This document shows, piece after piece, positions 16,573 through 25,545 of a DNA stretch of 64,000 bases; the first letter of the stretch is position 1, and each line of letters opens with the position of its first letter. Under the pieces are notes generated by a model. The model saw only the letters and a program-made list of their open reading frames with translations, searched no databases and was not told the origin of the DNA. This DNA is from Desulfovibrio sp. Fe33 (GTDB lineage: Bacteria > Desulfobacterota > Desulfovibrionia > Desulfovibrionales > Desulfovibrionaceae). The stretch is from positions 310,001-374,000 of the forward strand of contig NZ_JAQKGU010000003.1 in the NCBI RefSeq assembly GCF_028532725.1, given 5' to 3'. The position numbers were made by a program, and so were the translations under genes.

Positions 16573-18303
16573 CTATCGCAAGCCGCCTCCCAAAACACTG
16601 ACATCCGCGGCGATGACGCCGAGGACCTGCCCATCCCGGCCGAAATAGGGACCGGACACGGTGATGCACTCTCCGCCCGAAGCCGAGGATGTGTACACAT
16701 CGGAAATCTGAAAAGTTCGGTTGTCCATCGCCCCCCGGAACCAGGGCCGTCCGCTCCAGTCCGCGCCAAAGGCCGCAGGGTCCTCGGCGAAGCCGGAAAC
16801 CTTGCCCCCCATGTTGCTGACCGTCTGCCTGCCGTGCCCGTCGGTGGCATACAGGAGCTCCAGAAAATCATTCTCCCGCAAGGCGCTGCGCATGGCCTGC
16901 TCCAGGGGTTCGCGCCGCCCGGACCGGACCTCTTCGGAACCGGCCAGGACGCCGAGAATTTCCTGAACCCTGCCGCTGCCGACCAACCGAAACACGCCGG
17001 TCATGACCGCCAATTCCTCCACTCGCGCGGACAGATCTTCCACGGCGCCGACCGCCTCGGCCATCCCCTGGTCCGTGGCCAAGGAGATATCATGCACAGC
17101 GGCAATGGTCCGAGTGACCTCCTCGCTCGACACCGACTGCTGAGCCGAGGCGGCGGCAATGGCTCCGATGCGTTCGGCGCTGATGCCGGAATGGGACACG
17201 ATCTCTTCCAGGGCGGCCCCGGACTCCCCGGCCATCCCGGCGGCTTCGTCCGCCAGTCCGGCCATGGCCTTGACGCCGTCAATGGTTCGAGCCACCTGAG
17301 CCTGAATGCCCTGGATGGCGACACCGACGTCGCGGGTGGCTTCCATGGTCTTTTCGGCCAGCTTGCGCACCTCGTCGGCCACCACAGCGAAACCGCGTCC
17401 GGCCTCCCCCGCCCTGGCGGCTTCGATGGCGGCGTTGAGAGCCAACAAATTCGTCTGGTCCGCGATGTCGGAAATCACGCCCATTATTGCCCCGACCCCC
17501 TCCGCCTGGGAGCCAAGCCCGGCCACGCTCTCCATCAAGGATTGGGAATTGCGGGAAACCTCGCTGATGGAATCCAGGGTCCGGGCGACAACAGCCGAAC
17601 CGGCCTCCGCGCGCTCCATCACCATGTCCGCCTCTGAAGCGGCCGCGCCGGCCCCGGCCGCGGTCTCGCCCACGGCCGCATTCATCTCCTCCATGGCCGA
17701 AGCCGCTTCGCCCATGAGCCGCTGCTGCTCCGCCGCACCGGCCCGCGCCTTGCCCGAAGCAGCGCCCAGAATGACCGAATGATCGCGAATGGACTGCACG
17801 GAACGCTCAAGGGTTCCGGCGGCGGACAAGAGCCCTTCGCACCTAGCGGCCTCGCCATGCCTGCGCGCCTGCTCGGCCCGGACCAAAGCATCCCGCGCGC
17901 GGGAGTCGGCCTCCCGGGCTACAATTTCGCTCTTTTCCACCTGAGATTCCAACTCACCAATGTAATTGACAATATGGTTCAAATTCCCAGAAAATCTGTC
18001 AAAAATGTCACAACCGTCGATAAACGCCTCCACATCGGGGATTCCCTTTGCCGCGCGTTCCGATATTTGCGCCAATTCATTATATTTATTGTGGATCATC
18101 TTGGCAGCCAACAGACCGCAGGACACACAGGCCGCCACAGTAAGGGCAATCAGGACAACCAATCCCCAAGCCGATCCGCCGGATAACCCCGACAGAATTG
18201 TCACCCCGCCGTCCGAGGCCAGGGCCGTACCGTTCGCAAACGAAACGCCCAAGATCGTGGAAAACACCGCCAGTACCGCCATAAACATGCTCATTGCTCG
18301 CAT
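16573..18303 (-). CDS. Methyl-accepting chemotaxis protein with C-terminal Cache-like domain
   Basis: Two hydrophobic segments (about 4-28 and 44-66) frame a periplasmic loop of only about 15 residues, too small for a sensor. A coiled-coil linker follows. The MCP signalling hairpin has the tip [19 protein letters not shown] and the flanking [16 protein letters not shown]. The last 110 residues (about 466-576) are a Cache/PDC-type fold: [31 protein letters not shown] and [17 protein letters not shown]. The sensor is therefore expected in the cytoplasm, after the signalling domain. An SD (AAGGA) is 5 nt before the ATG. Confidence 0.9.
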   Translation of the reverse strand: MRAMSMFMAVLAVFSTILGVSFANGTALASDGGVTILSGLSGGSAWGLVVLIALTVAACVSCGLLAAKMIHNKYNELAQISERAAKGIPDVEAFIDGCDIFDRFSGNLNHIVNYIGELESQVEKSEIVAREADSRARDALVRAEQARRHGEAARCEGLLSAAGTLERSVQSIRDHSVILGAASGKARAGAAEQQRLMGEAASAMEEMNAAVGETAAGAGAAASEADMVMERAEAGSAVVARTLDSISEVSRNSQSLMESVAGLGSQAEGVGAIMGVISDIADQTNLLALNAAIEAARAGEAGRGFAVVADEVRKLAEKTMEATRDVGVAIQGIQAQVARTIDGVKAMAGLADEAAGMAGESGAALEEIVSHSGISAERIGAIAAASAQQSVSSEEVTRTIAAVHDISLATDQGMAEAVGAVEDLSARVEELAVMTGVFRLVGSGRVQEILGVLAGSEEVRSGRREPLEQAMRSALRENDFLELLYATDGHGRQTVSNMGGKVSGFAEDPAAFGADWSGRPWFRGAMDNRTFQISDVYTSSASGGECITVSGPYFGRDGQVLGVIAADVSVLGGGLR

Positions 18304-18387
18304 CGTAGTCCTTCTCCGCCGAATTAAGACAAAAATTGATGCGGAACATAAGCAAGACCCGGACCACGGTTCGGGATTCGAAAAACG

Positions 18388-18424
18388 AAAAGGCCGGTCG
18401 AAGCGTTTCCGCCTCGCCCGGCCT
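18388..18424 (-). terminator. Terminator after the zinc-ribbon gene
   Basis: An outer stem GGCCGG/CCGGCC with a partly paired interior ends in TTTTCGTTTTTC on the minus strand, about 30 nt after the stop at 18454. It closes the rsfS-gpmI-ribbon run. Confidence 0.7.
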
Positions 18425-18453
18425 TATAACCATACAGTCTATTTGATGCCGTT

Positions 18454-18696
18454 CTACAGGAAGTCAGGATCGATGCCCGCCTTGCCTCCGGCCAGAATGA
18501 GCTTGAGGTAACGGATGGTCCGATCGTCCACGGGCACGATCGGAAAGTTCTCGCGGCAGGCGTCGCACTGGGCCATGGCGGGCCTGGACGGAGCGATGAG
18601 GGGAACCTCGCGGCCGCAGTGCGGACAGGGGTAGAGGAATATCATCTCCATGGCCGCAGGCTTGACCGGGGTCATGGGTTTCTTGCTTTCAGCCAT
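18454..18696 (-). CDS. Small zinc-ribbon protein, 80 aa
   Basis: The protein carries CPHCG and, 17 residues later, CDAC, a treble-clef/zinc-ribbon pair. The flanks are short: a lysine/proline-rich N-terminus and an acidic tail ending GIDPDFL. Its family is not identified. The ATG is 2 nt after the gpmI stop, with AAGGG upstream, so it is the last gene of the rsfS-gpmI operon. Confidence 0.7.
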   Translation of the reverse strand: MAESKKPMTPVKPAAMEMIFLYPCPHCGREVPLIAPSRPAMAQCDACRENFPIVPVDDRTIRYLKLILAGGKAGIDPDFL

Positions 18697-18698
18697 GC

Positions 18699-20228
18699 TT
18701 ATCCCTTTTGTACCAGGTTCTTGCCGGTCATCCCGGCGGGCGGCTCCAATCCCCACAGACCGATGACGGTGGGGGCGATATCGCCGAGGATTCCCTCTTC
18801 GAGCACCGCGTCCTCACGCCCCTTTTCCATAAAGACAAGAGGCACCGGATTGGTGGAATGGGCCGTGTGCGGAGCGCCTTCGGCGTCCAGCATCTGCTCG
18901 GCGTTGCCGTGGTCGGCGGTCATGAGCACCCGGCCGCCGCTTTCGAGCACCGTATCCACGATGCGGCCCACACAGCCGTCCACGGCAACGCACGCCTTTT
19001 CAGCGGCCTCCATGACGCCCGTGTGTCCGACCATGTCCAGATTGGCCAGGTTGCAGACGCACAAATCGTATTCACCCCACTTGCCGATCAGGGTATCCGC
19101 GACTTCGTCCGCGCTCATCTGCGGCTTGAGGTCGTAGGTCGCCACCTCGCGCGGAGACGGGATCATGATCCGGTCCTCGCCGGGGAATGGCTCCTCGCGC
19201 CCGCAATTGAGAAAATAGGTCACATGGGCGTACTTCTCGGTCTCGGCAATGCGCAACTGCTTCATGCCCCGGCCCGAGGCGAACTCGCCCAGGGTGCCCT
19301 CATAATTCTCCGGCGGAAAAGCCGTTTCCATGGGGAAACCGGATTCGTACTGGGTCATGGTCGCAAAGGCGGCCAGATCGGGCATGTTGGGGCGATCGAA
19401 TTCGCTGAAATCCTTGTCAAAGATGGCCCGGCTGATTTCCCTGGCGCGGTCCGCGCGAAAATTGAAGAAAAACAGGCCGTCGCCGTCGCCGATGCGGCCA
19501 TTCACGCCCGTCACCACGCTCGGCTTGACGAACTCGTCGAATTCGCCCGCCGCATAGGAAGCCTCGATGGCCGCGACAGGATCGTCGACCTCGACGCCCC
19601 GACCGTCCACCAAAGCCCTGTAGGCCACTTCCACACGCTCGAACCGCTTGTCGCGATCCATGGCCCAGAACCGACCGGACAAAGTCGCGATCCTGCCCAC
19701 GCCGAGTTCGTCCAGCTTGGCCAGGAGGGTGCGCATGTAGGCGAGACCGCCCTTCTGCGCCGTGTCGCGGCCGTCCATGAACAAATGGACATAGACCTCG
19801 GGAACGCTCTCCGCCTTGGCCATTTCCAGCAGGGCGAACAGGTGGCGCAGATGGGAATGCACCCCGCCGTCCGAGAGAAGACCCATGAGATGGAGCCGTC
19901 CGGAACCGGCCTTGGTCTTGTCCATCATCCCCTTGAGGACCGGATTCTTCGCAAAGGAGCCGTCCTCAATGGACATATCGATGCGGGTCATGTCCTGGTA
20001 GATGACCCGACCGCCGCCGATGTTCATGTGCCCCACCTCGGAGTTGCCCATGAAACCGTCGGGCAGCCCCACGGACCGGCCGGAGCAGATCAGACGGGTG
20101 GAGGGATAGTCGGCCAGGAGCCGATCGATATTCGGGGTGGCGGCATTGCGCACGCAGTTGCCCGCGCCTTCCGGGGCGATGCCCCAGCCGTCCAGTATCA
20201 GCAGAAGCGTCTTCTTTGGTTCGGCCAT
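18699..20228 (-). CDS. gpmI: 2,3-bisphosphoglycerate-independent phosphoglycerate mutase
   Basis: This glycolytic/gluconeogenic enzyme interconverts 3- and 2-phosphoglycerate using Mn2+. The length (about 509 aa) is standard. It shows the alkaline-phosphatase-type motif LLLILDGWG, the catalytic serine in DGFMGNSEVGHMNIG, metal ligands in MDGRDTAQKGG, and the C-terminal NLANLDMVGHTG and ADHGNAEQM motifs. The ATG at 20228 is chosen; a GTG at the rsfS stop is a less conventional alternative. Confidence 0.95.
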   Translation of the reverse strand: MAEPKKTLLLILDGWGIAPEGAGNCVRNAATPNIDRLLADYPSTRLICSGRSVGLPDGFMGNSEVGHMNIGGGRVIYQDMTRIDMSIEDGSFAKNPVLKGMMDKTKAGSGRLHLMGLLSDGGVHSHLRHLFALLEMAKAESVPEVYVHLFMDGRDTAQKGGLAYMRTLLAKLDELGVGRIATLSGRFWAMDRDKRFERVEVAYRALVDGRGVEVDDPVAAIEASYAAGEFDEFVKPSVVTGVNGRIGDGDGLFFFNFRADRAREISRAIFDKDFSEFDRPNMPDLAAFATMTQYESGFPMETAFPPENYEGTLGEFASGRGMKQLRIAETEKYAHVTYFLNCGREEPFPGEDRIMIPSPREVATYDLKPQMSADEVADTLIGKWGEYDLCVCNLANLDMVGHTGVMEAAEKACVAVDGCVGRIVDTVLESGGRVLMTADHGNAEQMLDAEGAPHTAHSTNPVPLVFMEKGREDAVLEEGILGDIAPTVIGLWGLEPPAGMTGKNLVQKG

Positions 20229-20239
20229 GTCCTTGTCCG

Positions 20240-20614
20240 TCACGCCTCCAGCCCCACTCTGGGAGCCTCGGTCCACATGCCTTCGATGTTGTAGAATTCC
20301 CGCAGGTCGTCCAGGAAGACGTGAACCAGCACATCGTTGAGGTCGATCAGGACCCACTCGCCGGTCTTGTGGCCTTCCATGCTCAGGAATTCCATGTTTT
20401 CCTCGGCGGCCTTGTCCAGGACATGGGAGGCCAACGCCTGCGCGTGCTTCACGCCCCTGGCCGAAACCACCAGAATCATGTCCGTGACCGAGCTCAAGCC
20501 GGTCACGTCGATAAGGGTGATCCGCTCGCCCTGCTTGTCGTCAAGCCAACCGGCCACGCTACGGGCCTTGTCCACGCTTGCCATCTCTGCGAATTTTTTC
20601 TCTTTATTAATCAA
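20240..20614 (-). CDS. rsfS: Ribosomal silencing factor RsfS
   Basis: RsfS (Iojap/DUF143) binds L14 of the 50S subunit and blocks subunit joining during starvation. The body matches the family: KARSVAGWLDDKQGERITLIDV, SSVTDMILVVSARGVKHAQALA, EGHKTGEWVLIDLNDVLVHVF and LREFYNIEGMWTEAP. The start is uncertain: a TTG at 20614 has AAGGA 7 nt upstream, while an ATG at 20647 overlaps the nitroreductase stop without an SD. It lies immediately upstream of gpmI. Confidence 0.92.
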   Translation of the reverse strand: MINKEKKFAEMASVDKARSVAGWLDDKQGERITLIDVTGLSSVTDMILVVSARGVKHAQALASHVLDKAAEENMEFLSMEGHKTGEWVLIDLNDVLVHVFLDDLREFYNIEGMWTEAPRVGLEA

Positions 20615-20646
20615 TGTATGTCCTTGATGTTTGCCGTTTGACGGCA

Positions 20647-21234
20647 TCAGTCTTCGGGAAAACGCCCCACCAGCAGCTCGTCGAGCCCGCGTTTGGGCAC
20701 ATGATGCTTCCCGTCCTCGCCGGTCCAATACTTTATACTGCCGCCGGAGGGAAGCGGTTCCACAACCACATCCTGGGCCGGAACGCCCAGAGCCAGAACC
20801 ATCAGAATCTCGTAACGATCAGGGAGATCGAATATGGCGGCCAGCTTGGGTCGGTTTACGGTGGCGATGATGCAGCCGCCGTATCCCTTGTCCACGGCCC
20901 CGAGCATGAGGGTCTGGCAGGCTATGCCGTGGTCGCAGCCGGGAGAATCGGCCAACTCCCTGTCCAGGAGCATGACGATGTACCCAGTGGGCCGCTCACC
21001 CTCGGCCGGGCCTTTCCAATCCGTAAGATAACCGGCCCAGCCCAGAAGCGGAAACACCTTGGCGCATTGCTCCGGGTCGGCGGTGACGATGTACTTGAGA
21101 GGCTGCATGTTCCGGCCCGAAGGCATGAACCGGGCGAGATCGACCAGTTCGACCAGTTCGTCCGCGCGTATCGGCCTGCTCTCGTCGAACTTCCGCCGGG
21201 TCCGGTTGCGCTCCACCAATTCCCTGAATGTCAT
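20647..21234 (-). CDS. Nitroreductase family protein
   Basis: This FMN-dependent NAD(P)H oxidoreductase-like protein has 195 residues. It opens with the typical RNRTRRKFDESRPI phosphate-binding segment, then LVDLARFMPSGRNMQPLKY and a GCIIATVNRPKL motif. The C-terminus has GGSIKYWTGEDGKHHVPKR. The substrate is unknown; the family reduces nitro-aromatics, quinones or flavins. An SD (GGAG) is 5 nt before the ATG at 21234. Confidence 0.88.
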   Translation of the reverse strand: MTFRELVERNRTRRKFDESRPIRADELVELVDLARFMPSGRNMQPLKYIVTADPEQCAKVFPLLGWAGYLTDWKGPAEGERPTGYIVMLLDRELADSPGCDHGIACQTLMLGAVDKGYGGCIIATVNRPKLAAIFDLPDRYEILMVLALGVPAQDVVVEPLPSGGSIKYWTGEDGKHHVPKRGLDELLVGRFPED

Positions 21235-21421
21235 GACGACTCCAATGTTGGTTGTTAACCTCGGATTGTGTAATGCACTTTGGGACGGTCCGCAACAATC
21301 ACGCCCGCCGCACGCCGCGCGAGCCGCCGGAAACCACAAAATTCTTGACGGTAATCCGATCATGGGGCACTGTTCGACCTATGCGGAATTTCCTATTTGC
21401 TCGCTTTTTTCAGTTTACGAA
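21235..21421. other. Intergenic region with divergent promoters
   Basis: This is the left part of the 321-nt gap between the nitroreductase gene (leftward) and paaK (rightward). A TTGACG at 21345-21350 could be a -35 element for paaK, but no good -10 follows at the right distance. I see no gene here. The right part (21422-21509) is a structured leader described separately. Confidence 0.4.
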
Positions 21422-21509
21422 CTCCTTATAGGAGGCTCGTGGCTTTTGAAGCGACGCAAGGAAGGCGCTAATGCGAACCACGGGCTGTATCAGACCGTGG
21501 TTTTTTTAA
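21422..21509 (+). promoter_or_regulatory. Terminator/antiterminator leader upstream of paaK
   Basis: Three RNA elements follow each other: a hairpin CTCCT-TAT-AGGAG (21422-21434), a segment GCTCGTGG (21435-21442), and an intrinsic terminator AACCACGG/CCGTGGTT with a 7-T tract (21476-21507). GCTCGTGG can pair with CCACGGGC (21478-21485), which contains the 5' arm of the terminator, so the two folds exclude each other. This is the classic layout of transcription attenuation. A 12-codon ORF overlaps the terminator. The paaK start is 49 nt after the T-tract. The signal is unknown, and it does not match a riboswitch I recognise. Confidence 0.6.
21471..21509 (+). CDS. Putative leader peptide [12 protein letters not shown]
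   Basis: A 12-codon ORF with AAGGAAGG 5 nt upstream of its ATG ends in TAA inside the T-tract of the terminator before paaK. The last codons are Trp-Phe-Phe. The Phe codons are forced by the T-tract, so the aromatic content may be coincidence. Even so, the downstream genes act on aryl acids and carry an ACT domain, and a ribosome on this ORF would cover the terminator stem. Confidence 0.35.
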   Translation: MRTTGCIRPWFF

Positions 21510-21555
21510 TGTGGACACCAGGGCCGATTTAAGGCCGCCCAAGGAGGATGAAGGG

Positions 21556-22860
21556 ATGATCTACGACGTTAAGAATGAGACGCTGCCCAGGGAGGACCTG
21601 GAAGCCCTCCAATTACGAAGGCTCCAGGCTTTATGTGAACGGGTGTACGCCAACGTTCCGTTCTACAAGAAAAAATTCGATGAGAAAGGGGTCAAGCCTC
21701 AGGACATCAAAACCCTGAAGGACGTCAGGCTGCTGCCGTTCACCGTCAAACAGGACCTCCGCGACCAGTATCCCTTCGGGATGTTCGCCGTGCCCAAGGA
21801 CCAGATCGTCCGCATCCATTCCTCCTCCGGCACCACCGGCACGGCCACCGTGGTAGGCTACACCAAGCGGGACATCGAGAACTGGGGCCAGCTCGTGGCC
21901 CGGTGCCTGATGGCCGCGGGAGCCTCCGCGTCGGACACCGTCCACAACGCATACGGCTACGGACTTTTCACCGGCGGCCTGGGCGCGCACTACGGTGCCG
22001 AAGCGCTGGGCGCCACAGTGGTTCCCATGTCCGGCGGCTCCACCCGCAGGCAGGTAACCCTGCTCAAGGACTTCGCCCCGGATGTCATCTGTTGTACCCC
22101 CTCCTACGCCCTGTTCCTGGCCGAGACCGGCCTTGAAATGGGCATCGACATCCGCGATCTGCCCCTGCGCATCGGCATTTTCGGAGCCGAGCCCTGGACC
22201 AACGAAATGCGCACGGAAATCGAAAAGAAACTCGGCATCACGGCCATCGACATCTACGGACTGTCCGAGGTCATGGGCCCGGGCGTGGCCATCGAGTGCG
22301 CGGCCGCCCAGGACGGCCTGCACATCCAGGAGGACCACTTCCTGGCCGAGACCATCAACCCCGTGACCGGCGAACCCGTCGCACCGGGCGAGGAAGGCGA
22401 GCTCGTCTTCACCACCTTGACCAAGGAAGGCATCCCGCTCATCCGCTACCGCACCCGCGACCTGACCGTCCTGAACACCACCCCGTGCAAATGCGGCCGC
22501 ACCACCGCCCGCATGAAGCGCGTGACCGGCCGTTCCGACGACATGCTCATCATCCGCGGCGTCAACGTGTTCCCGTCCCAAATCGAATCCATCCTCATCG
22601 ACACCGAGGGGCTTACGCCGCATTACCAGCTTATCGTGGAGCGGCAGGGCAACCTCGACACCCTTGAAGTCCGCGTGGAAGTCAATGAGGCCCTGTTCTC
22701 CGACGAGATCAAGAGTTTACAGCGTGTGGAATCGAAGGTAATGAAGAACATTAAAGAATTCCTCGGCGTCACCGCCAAGGTCAAGCTCGTCGAGCCCAAG
22801 AGCATCGAACGTTCCTTGGGCAAGGCCAAGCGAATCATCGACAACCGCAACAAGGGCTAA
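21556..22860 (+). CDS. Phenylacetate-CoA ligase family protein
   Basis: This AMP-forming ligase activates aryl acetates (phenylacetate, indoleacetate and similar) as CoA thioesters. The 434-residue length is standard for PaaK. It shows the ATP-binding [15 protein letters not shown], the central [18 protein letters not shown], the hinge RTRDLTVL and the C-terminal [18 protein letters not shown]. In anaerobes such genes often accompany indolepyruvate:ferredoxin oxidoreductase in aromatic amino acid breakdown; that partner is not in the window. An SD (AAGGAGG) is 8 nt before the ATG. An ACT gene follows, 23 nt downstream. Confidence 0.93.
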   Translation: MIYDVKNETLPREDLEALQLRRLQALCERVYANVPFYKKKFDEKGVKPQDIKTLKDVRLLPFTVKQDLRDQYPFGMFAVPKDQIVRIHSSSGTTGTATVVGYTKRDIENWGQLVARCLMAAGASASDTVHNAYGYGLFTGGLGAHYGAEALGATVVPMSGGSTRRQVTLLKDFAPDVICCTPSYALFLAETGLEMGIDIRDLPLRIGIFGAEPWTNEMRTEIEKKLGITAIDIYGLSEVMGPGVAIECAAAQDGLHIQEDHFLAETINPVTGEPVAPGEEGELVFTTLTKEGIPLIRYRTRDLTVLNTTPCKCGRTTARMKRVTGRSDDMLIIRGVNVFPSQIESILIDTEGLTPHYQLIVERQGNLDTLEVRVEVNEALFSDEIKSLQRVESKVMKNIKEFLGVTAKVKLVEPKSIERSLGKAKRIIDNRNKG

Positions 22861-22883
22861 CCCGACAAGCCAAGGAGCACACC

Positions 22884-23315
22884 ATGAAAGTCGATCAACT
22901 CTCCATATTTCTGGAAAACCGGGCCGGTCGCCTGGCCGAGGTCACCCGCATCCTGTCCGATTCAGGCGTGAATATCCGCGCCCTGTCCCTGGCCGACACT
23001 TCGGATTTCGGCATTCTGCGCCTCATCGTCTCGGATTTCGAGAAGGCCAAGGACAAGCTGAAGGCGGCGGGCTTCACCGTGGGCCGCACCTCGGTAGTGG
23101 CCGTTGAGGTCAACGACCAGCCTGGCGGCCTGCACAATATCCTGGGTATGCTCCAGGAAGCGGGCATCAACGTGGAATACATGTACGCCTTTGTCCAGCA
23201 GTCCGGAGACTCCGCGGTCCTCATTTTCCGCTTCGACCGTACCGACCAGGGCATTGAACTGCTCAGCAAAAACAACATCACCATCATCCCCGGCGACAAG
23301 CTCTACACTATGTAG
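22884..23315 (+). CDS. Tandem ACT-domain protein
   Basis: The 143 residues contain two ACT domains. The first (about 3-66) opens [20 protein letters not shown]. The second (about 71-138) has [24 protein letters not shown] pairs bind amino acids at their interface. Free-standing tandem ACT proteins next to paaK are widespread in anaerobic bacteria and may sense aromatic or branched-chain amino acids. It is co-transcribed with paaK, with an SD (AAGGAG) before the ATG. Confidence 0.9.
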   Translation: MKVDQLSIFLENRAGRLAEVTRILSDSGVNIRALSLADTSDFGILRLIVSDFEKAKDKLKAAGFTVGRTSVVAVEVNDQPGGLHNILGMLQEAGINVEYMYAFVQQSGDSAVLIFRFDRTDQGIELLSKNNITIIPGDKLYTM

Positions 23316-23332
23316 CCCCGCGCAACATCGCG

Positions 23333-23370
23333 AAAAAAAGGGTGAAGGCGTCAAGCCCTCACCCTTTTTT
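23333..23370. terminator. Bidirectional terminator between the ACT gene and the binding-protein gene
   Basis: GGGTGAAGG-CGTCAAG-CCCTCACCC is flanked by A-rich and T-rich runs on both sides, so it can stop transcripts from both convergent genes. Confidence 0.85.
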
Positions 23371-23394
23371 CCGTCCCCCCAAGGGAACCGAAGC

Positions 23395-24156
23395 TCAATA
23401 CTTGTCCATGATCTTTTCGTAGACCCCTTCCATCCGATTTCGGCGAATGAGTTCATCGACCTCGGGCAGACGCTCTTCCCAGCCTGAATACCGGTTGAAG
23501 ACCAAACGCAGATCGGTATTGCCGAGCGCACGCATGGAGTCGTGAAAATCCGTCCAGCTCAATTCCGCAGACCGACGGATTATCCACCGGGCCGTATACT
23601 GATCGAACAGAGCAGCATCCACCCTCCCCGCCTTGAGCATCCGCAGCAGGACCACGTCGCTGTTCACGTCATAGCGGTTGGCCTTACCGCTCCTGAACAG
23701 CGGCTCCACTTCGGGATACCTGAAGGACTTGATGCAGCCGATGGTCATGCCGACCAAGCTGAACGGCCCCTTATACTCCAATGGATTGTCCTTCCTGGAA
23801 AAAAGGACAGTCTTCAAATTCAAGACAGGTTCGCTCCACAGGTAGAGATCGCAATTGTCGATCCAATCCTTGGACTCCAATCTCGTATAAACAGTGTCCC
23901 CCGGTATCCGCAGCACGCTTCTGGAAGCCGGAATCATCTTCACGCGGACCTCGACCCCTTCGGGCATGGAAACGCGGATGATCTCCGACGCAGCCCCGGT
24001 CGGCCTCCCTTCGAGCATCATCTCGAACGGCGGCCACCCCCTGGAGAACTGAGCGAACGTCACGGAATCGCCGGCCAACGCAGGGCAACCGAAGCGTATG
24101 CTTCCCGCCAACAGCAACGTCGACACAACAAGCCATTTAACACGCTTAAAAAACAA
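23395..24156 (-). CDS. Periplasmic solute-binding-like protein (family 3 type)
   Basis: The N-terminus (FKRVKWLVVSTLLLAGSIRFGCPALAG) is a signal peptide. The rest follows the two-lobe pattern of polar amino acid binding proteins, with FSRGWPPFEMMLEGRPTGAASEII near the start and a linker KGPFSLVGMTIGCIKSFRYPEV. The end, ELIRRNRMEGVYEKIMDKY, is typical of the family. No permease or ATPase is nearby, so it may be an orphan sensor-type binding protein. The likely start is TTG at 24156, with AAAGGAG 8 nt upstream. Confidence 0.8.
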   Translation of the reverse strand: MFFKRVKWLVVSTLLLAGSIRFGCPALAGDSVTFAQFSRGWPPFEMMLEGRPTGAASEIIRVSMPEGVEVRVKMIPASRSVLRIPGDTVYTRLESKDWIDNCDLYLWSEPVLNLKTVLFSRKDNPLEYKGPFSLVGMTIGCIKSFRYPEVEPLFRSGKANRYDVNSDVVLLRMLKAGRVDAALFDQYTARWIIRRSAELSWTDFHDSMRALGNTDLRLVFNRYSGWEERLPEVDELIRRNRMEGVYEKIMDKY

Positions 24157-24191
24157 CTAGAAAGCTCCTTTCTCAAGACAGGAACAAAATT

Positions 24192-24210
24192 AGGGATGCG
24201 AATCATTATC
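24192..24210. promoter_or_regulatory. Weak Fur-box-like sequence
   Basis: The 19 nt ending AATCATTATC match 13 of 19 positions of the E. coli Fur consensus, with one half-site nearly perfect. It lies 36 nt upstream of the binding-protein start codon. Desulfovibrio Fur sites differ somewhat, so this is only a hint. Confidence 0.25.
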
Positions 24211-24404
24211 CCAAAGGAACCACAAAATTAAACCGACGCTTGAAGGTTTTTTCCCGACTTTCCACATTTTATCCACACCTCGAATCGGTCATACACAATA
24301 TTCAGGGACACCTGTTAAGAACCAAAGCAGGGCGAACCGCAACGTTTCCATGACATCGACGCCCCCCTATGGACCCATCTCCTAACCGCGCGTATAATCG
24401 GACC

Positions 24405-25034
24405 ATGACCGCCTTTTCCCTATGGATCGAATTTCTGGCTCTATTCGGCCTGACCCCGCTGCTTTATGCATTCGGCTGGCTGCCCATTCCCAAAATCCCC
24501 CTGCTTCTGGCTATTGCGGGCGTCTGTCTTGTCTATCTCACCATGAACGGGTTCCTTCGAAAAACGGACATTTTCGGATTAATGCGAGAAAGCAGACAGA
24601 CTTTGCGCACCATCGCTTTCAGGACCCTGGGCGTGGCCCTGATATCCACCCTGACGGTGTCGATTTTCCTTCCTGAACAGCTCTTCGGCTTTCCCCGCGC
24701 CCGCCCGCTCCTGTGGCTGGCCGTCATGCTTCTCTATCCGCTCCTGTCCGCCCTCCCCCAGGAAATCGTCTATCGCGCATTCCTCTTCCACCGCTACGTC
24801 CCCATCTTGAAAACCGAGACCGCCCGCACATGGGCCAGCGTCCTCGCCTTTTCCTTTCTCCACATCGTGTTCGGGGGCTGGGTAGCCGTGGCCTTGACGA
24901 TACCGGCGGGGTACATATTCGCCCGGACCTACCGCCTGACCGGATCTCTTTTCCTGGCCTCGCTGGAACATGCCGCATACGGCTGCGTCATATTTACAAC
25001 AGGACTCGGACAGTTCTTTCACCACGCCTCCTGA
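24405..25034 (+). CDS. CPBP-family intramembrane metalloprotease
   Basis: The protein is about 209 residues and largely hydrophobic. The CPBP/Abi motifs are visible: QEIVYRAFLFHRY (glutamate and arginine), FSFLHIVFGGW (histidine) and LEHAAYG near the end. Family members act as intramembrane CAAX-type proteases or in bacteriocin immunity; the substrate here is unknown. The ATG at 24405 is favoured. A TATAAT at 24393-24398 with TGGACC 17 nt before it would start transcription near this ATG, so a leaderless message is possible. An ATG at 24369 is the alternative. Confidence 0.75.
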   Translation: MTAFSLWIEFLALFGLTPLLYAFGWLPIPKIPLLLAIAGVCLVYLTMNGFLRKTDIFGLMRESRQTLRTIAFRTLGVALISTLTVSIFLPEQLFGFPRARPLLWLAVMLLYPLLSALPQEIVYRAFLFHRYVPILKTETARTWASVLAFSFLHIVFGGWVAVALTIPAGYIFARTYRLTGSLFLASLEHAAYGCVIFTTGLGQFFHHAS

Positions 25035-25131
25035 CGACAATCCGCATTTCCCAGCAAACCTGTTGCCGAAAAGGCCCGCGCCAAGTATAACGGTAGGAGC
25101 CGATCGCCTGGATCGGTGTTTTGTAAAGGCG

Positions 25132-25485
25132 GTGACTAAGGTGGAAAAAGAAGTTGTCGATAGTAAATTTTTGGAATCAATGGCGAATCGTCGGCCATTC
25201 GTAAAACGGATGTTTACCGTTTTCATCTCTCAGGAACCCAAGAGAATCCAACACATCAAGGACGCCCTGAAATCCGGCGATGTGGAAAAGTTGCGCCATC
25301 TGGCCCACTCCCTCAAGGGCGGAGCCGCCACCATCGGCGTGGAACGAGTTCGCGAATGCTGCCTGCAACTTGAGAATGCCTGCAAAACGGGCAACCTGGA
25401 TACGGCCATGTCCGTCATGGATGGACTTGAAGAAGAGATGCGCCAGGCCTACGAATTCATGTTCAATTATCTGGCCGAGAACTAA
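25132..25485 (+). CDS. Stand-alone histidine phosphotransfer (Hpt) protein
   Basis: About 117 residues form a single Hpt domain: a four-helix bundle with the phospho-accepting histidine in HSLKGGAATIG. It relays phosphate between hybrid kinases and response regulators, whose genes are not adjacent. The start is unclear: GTG at 25132 or 25141 are the best choices, both without a strong SD. It is monocistronic, with its own terminator just downstream. Confidence 0.85.
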   Translation: MTKVEKEVVDSKFLESMANRRPFVKRMFTVFISQEPKRIQHIKDALKSGDVEKLRHLAHSLKGGAATIGVERVRECCLQLENACKTGNLDTAMSVMDGLEEEMRQAYEFMFNYLAEN

Positions 25486-25506
25486 GCGGCCGACTGGACG
25501 TTTTGA

Positions 25507-25541
25507 AAAGGCCCGCCGGTCGAACCGGCGGGCCTTTTAGG
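25507..25541. terminator. Bidirectional terminator between hpt and the MATE gene
   Basis: GGCCCGCCGGT-CGA-ACCGGCGGGCC with A-runs before and T-runs after closes both convergent genes. Confidence 0.88.
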
Positions 25542-25545
25542 ACAA

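Noticed and set aside
21235-21555. A T-box or known riboswitch upstream of paaK
   Set aside because: The conserved T-box sequence and the cores of known riboswitches were not found; only the terminator/antiterminator layout is clear.
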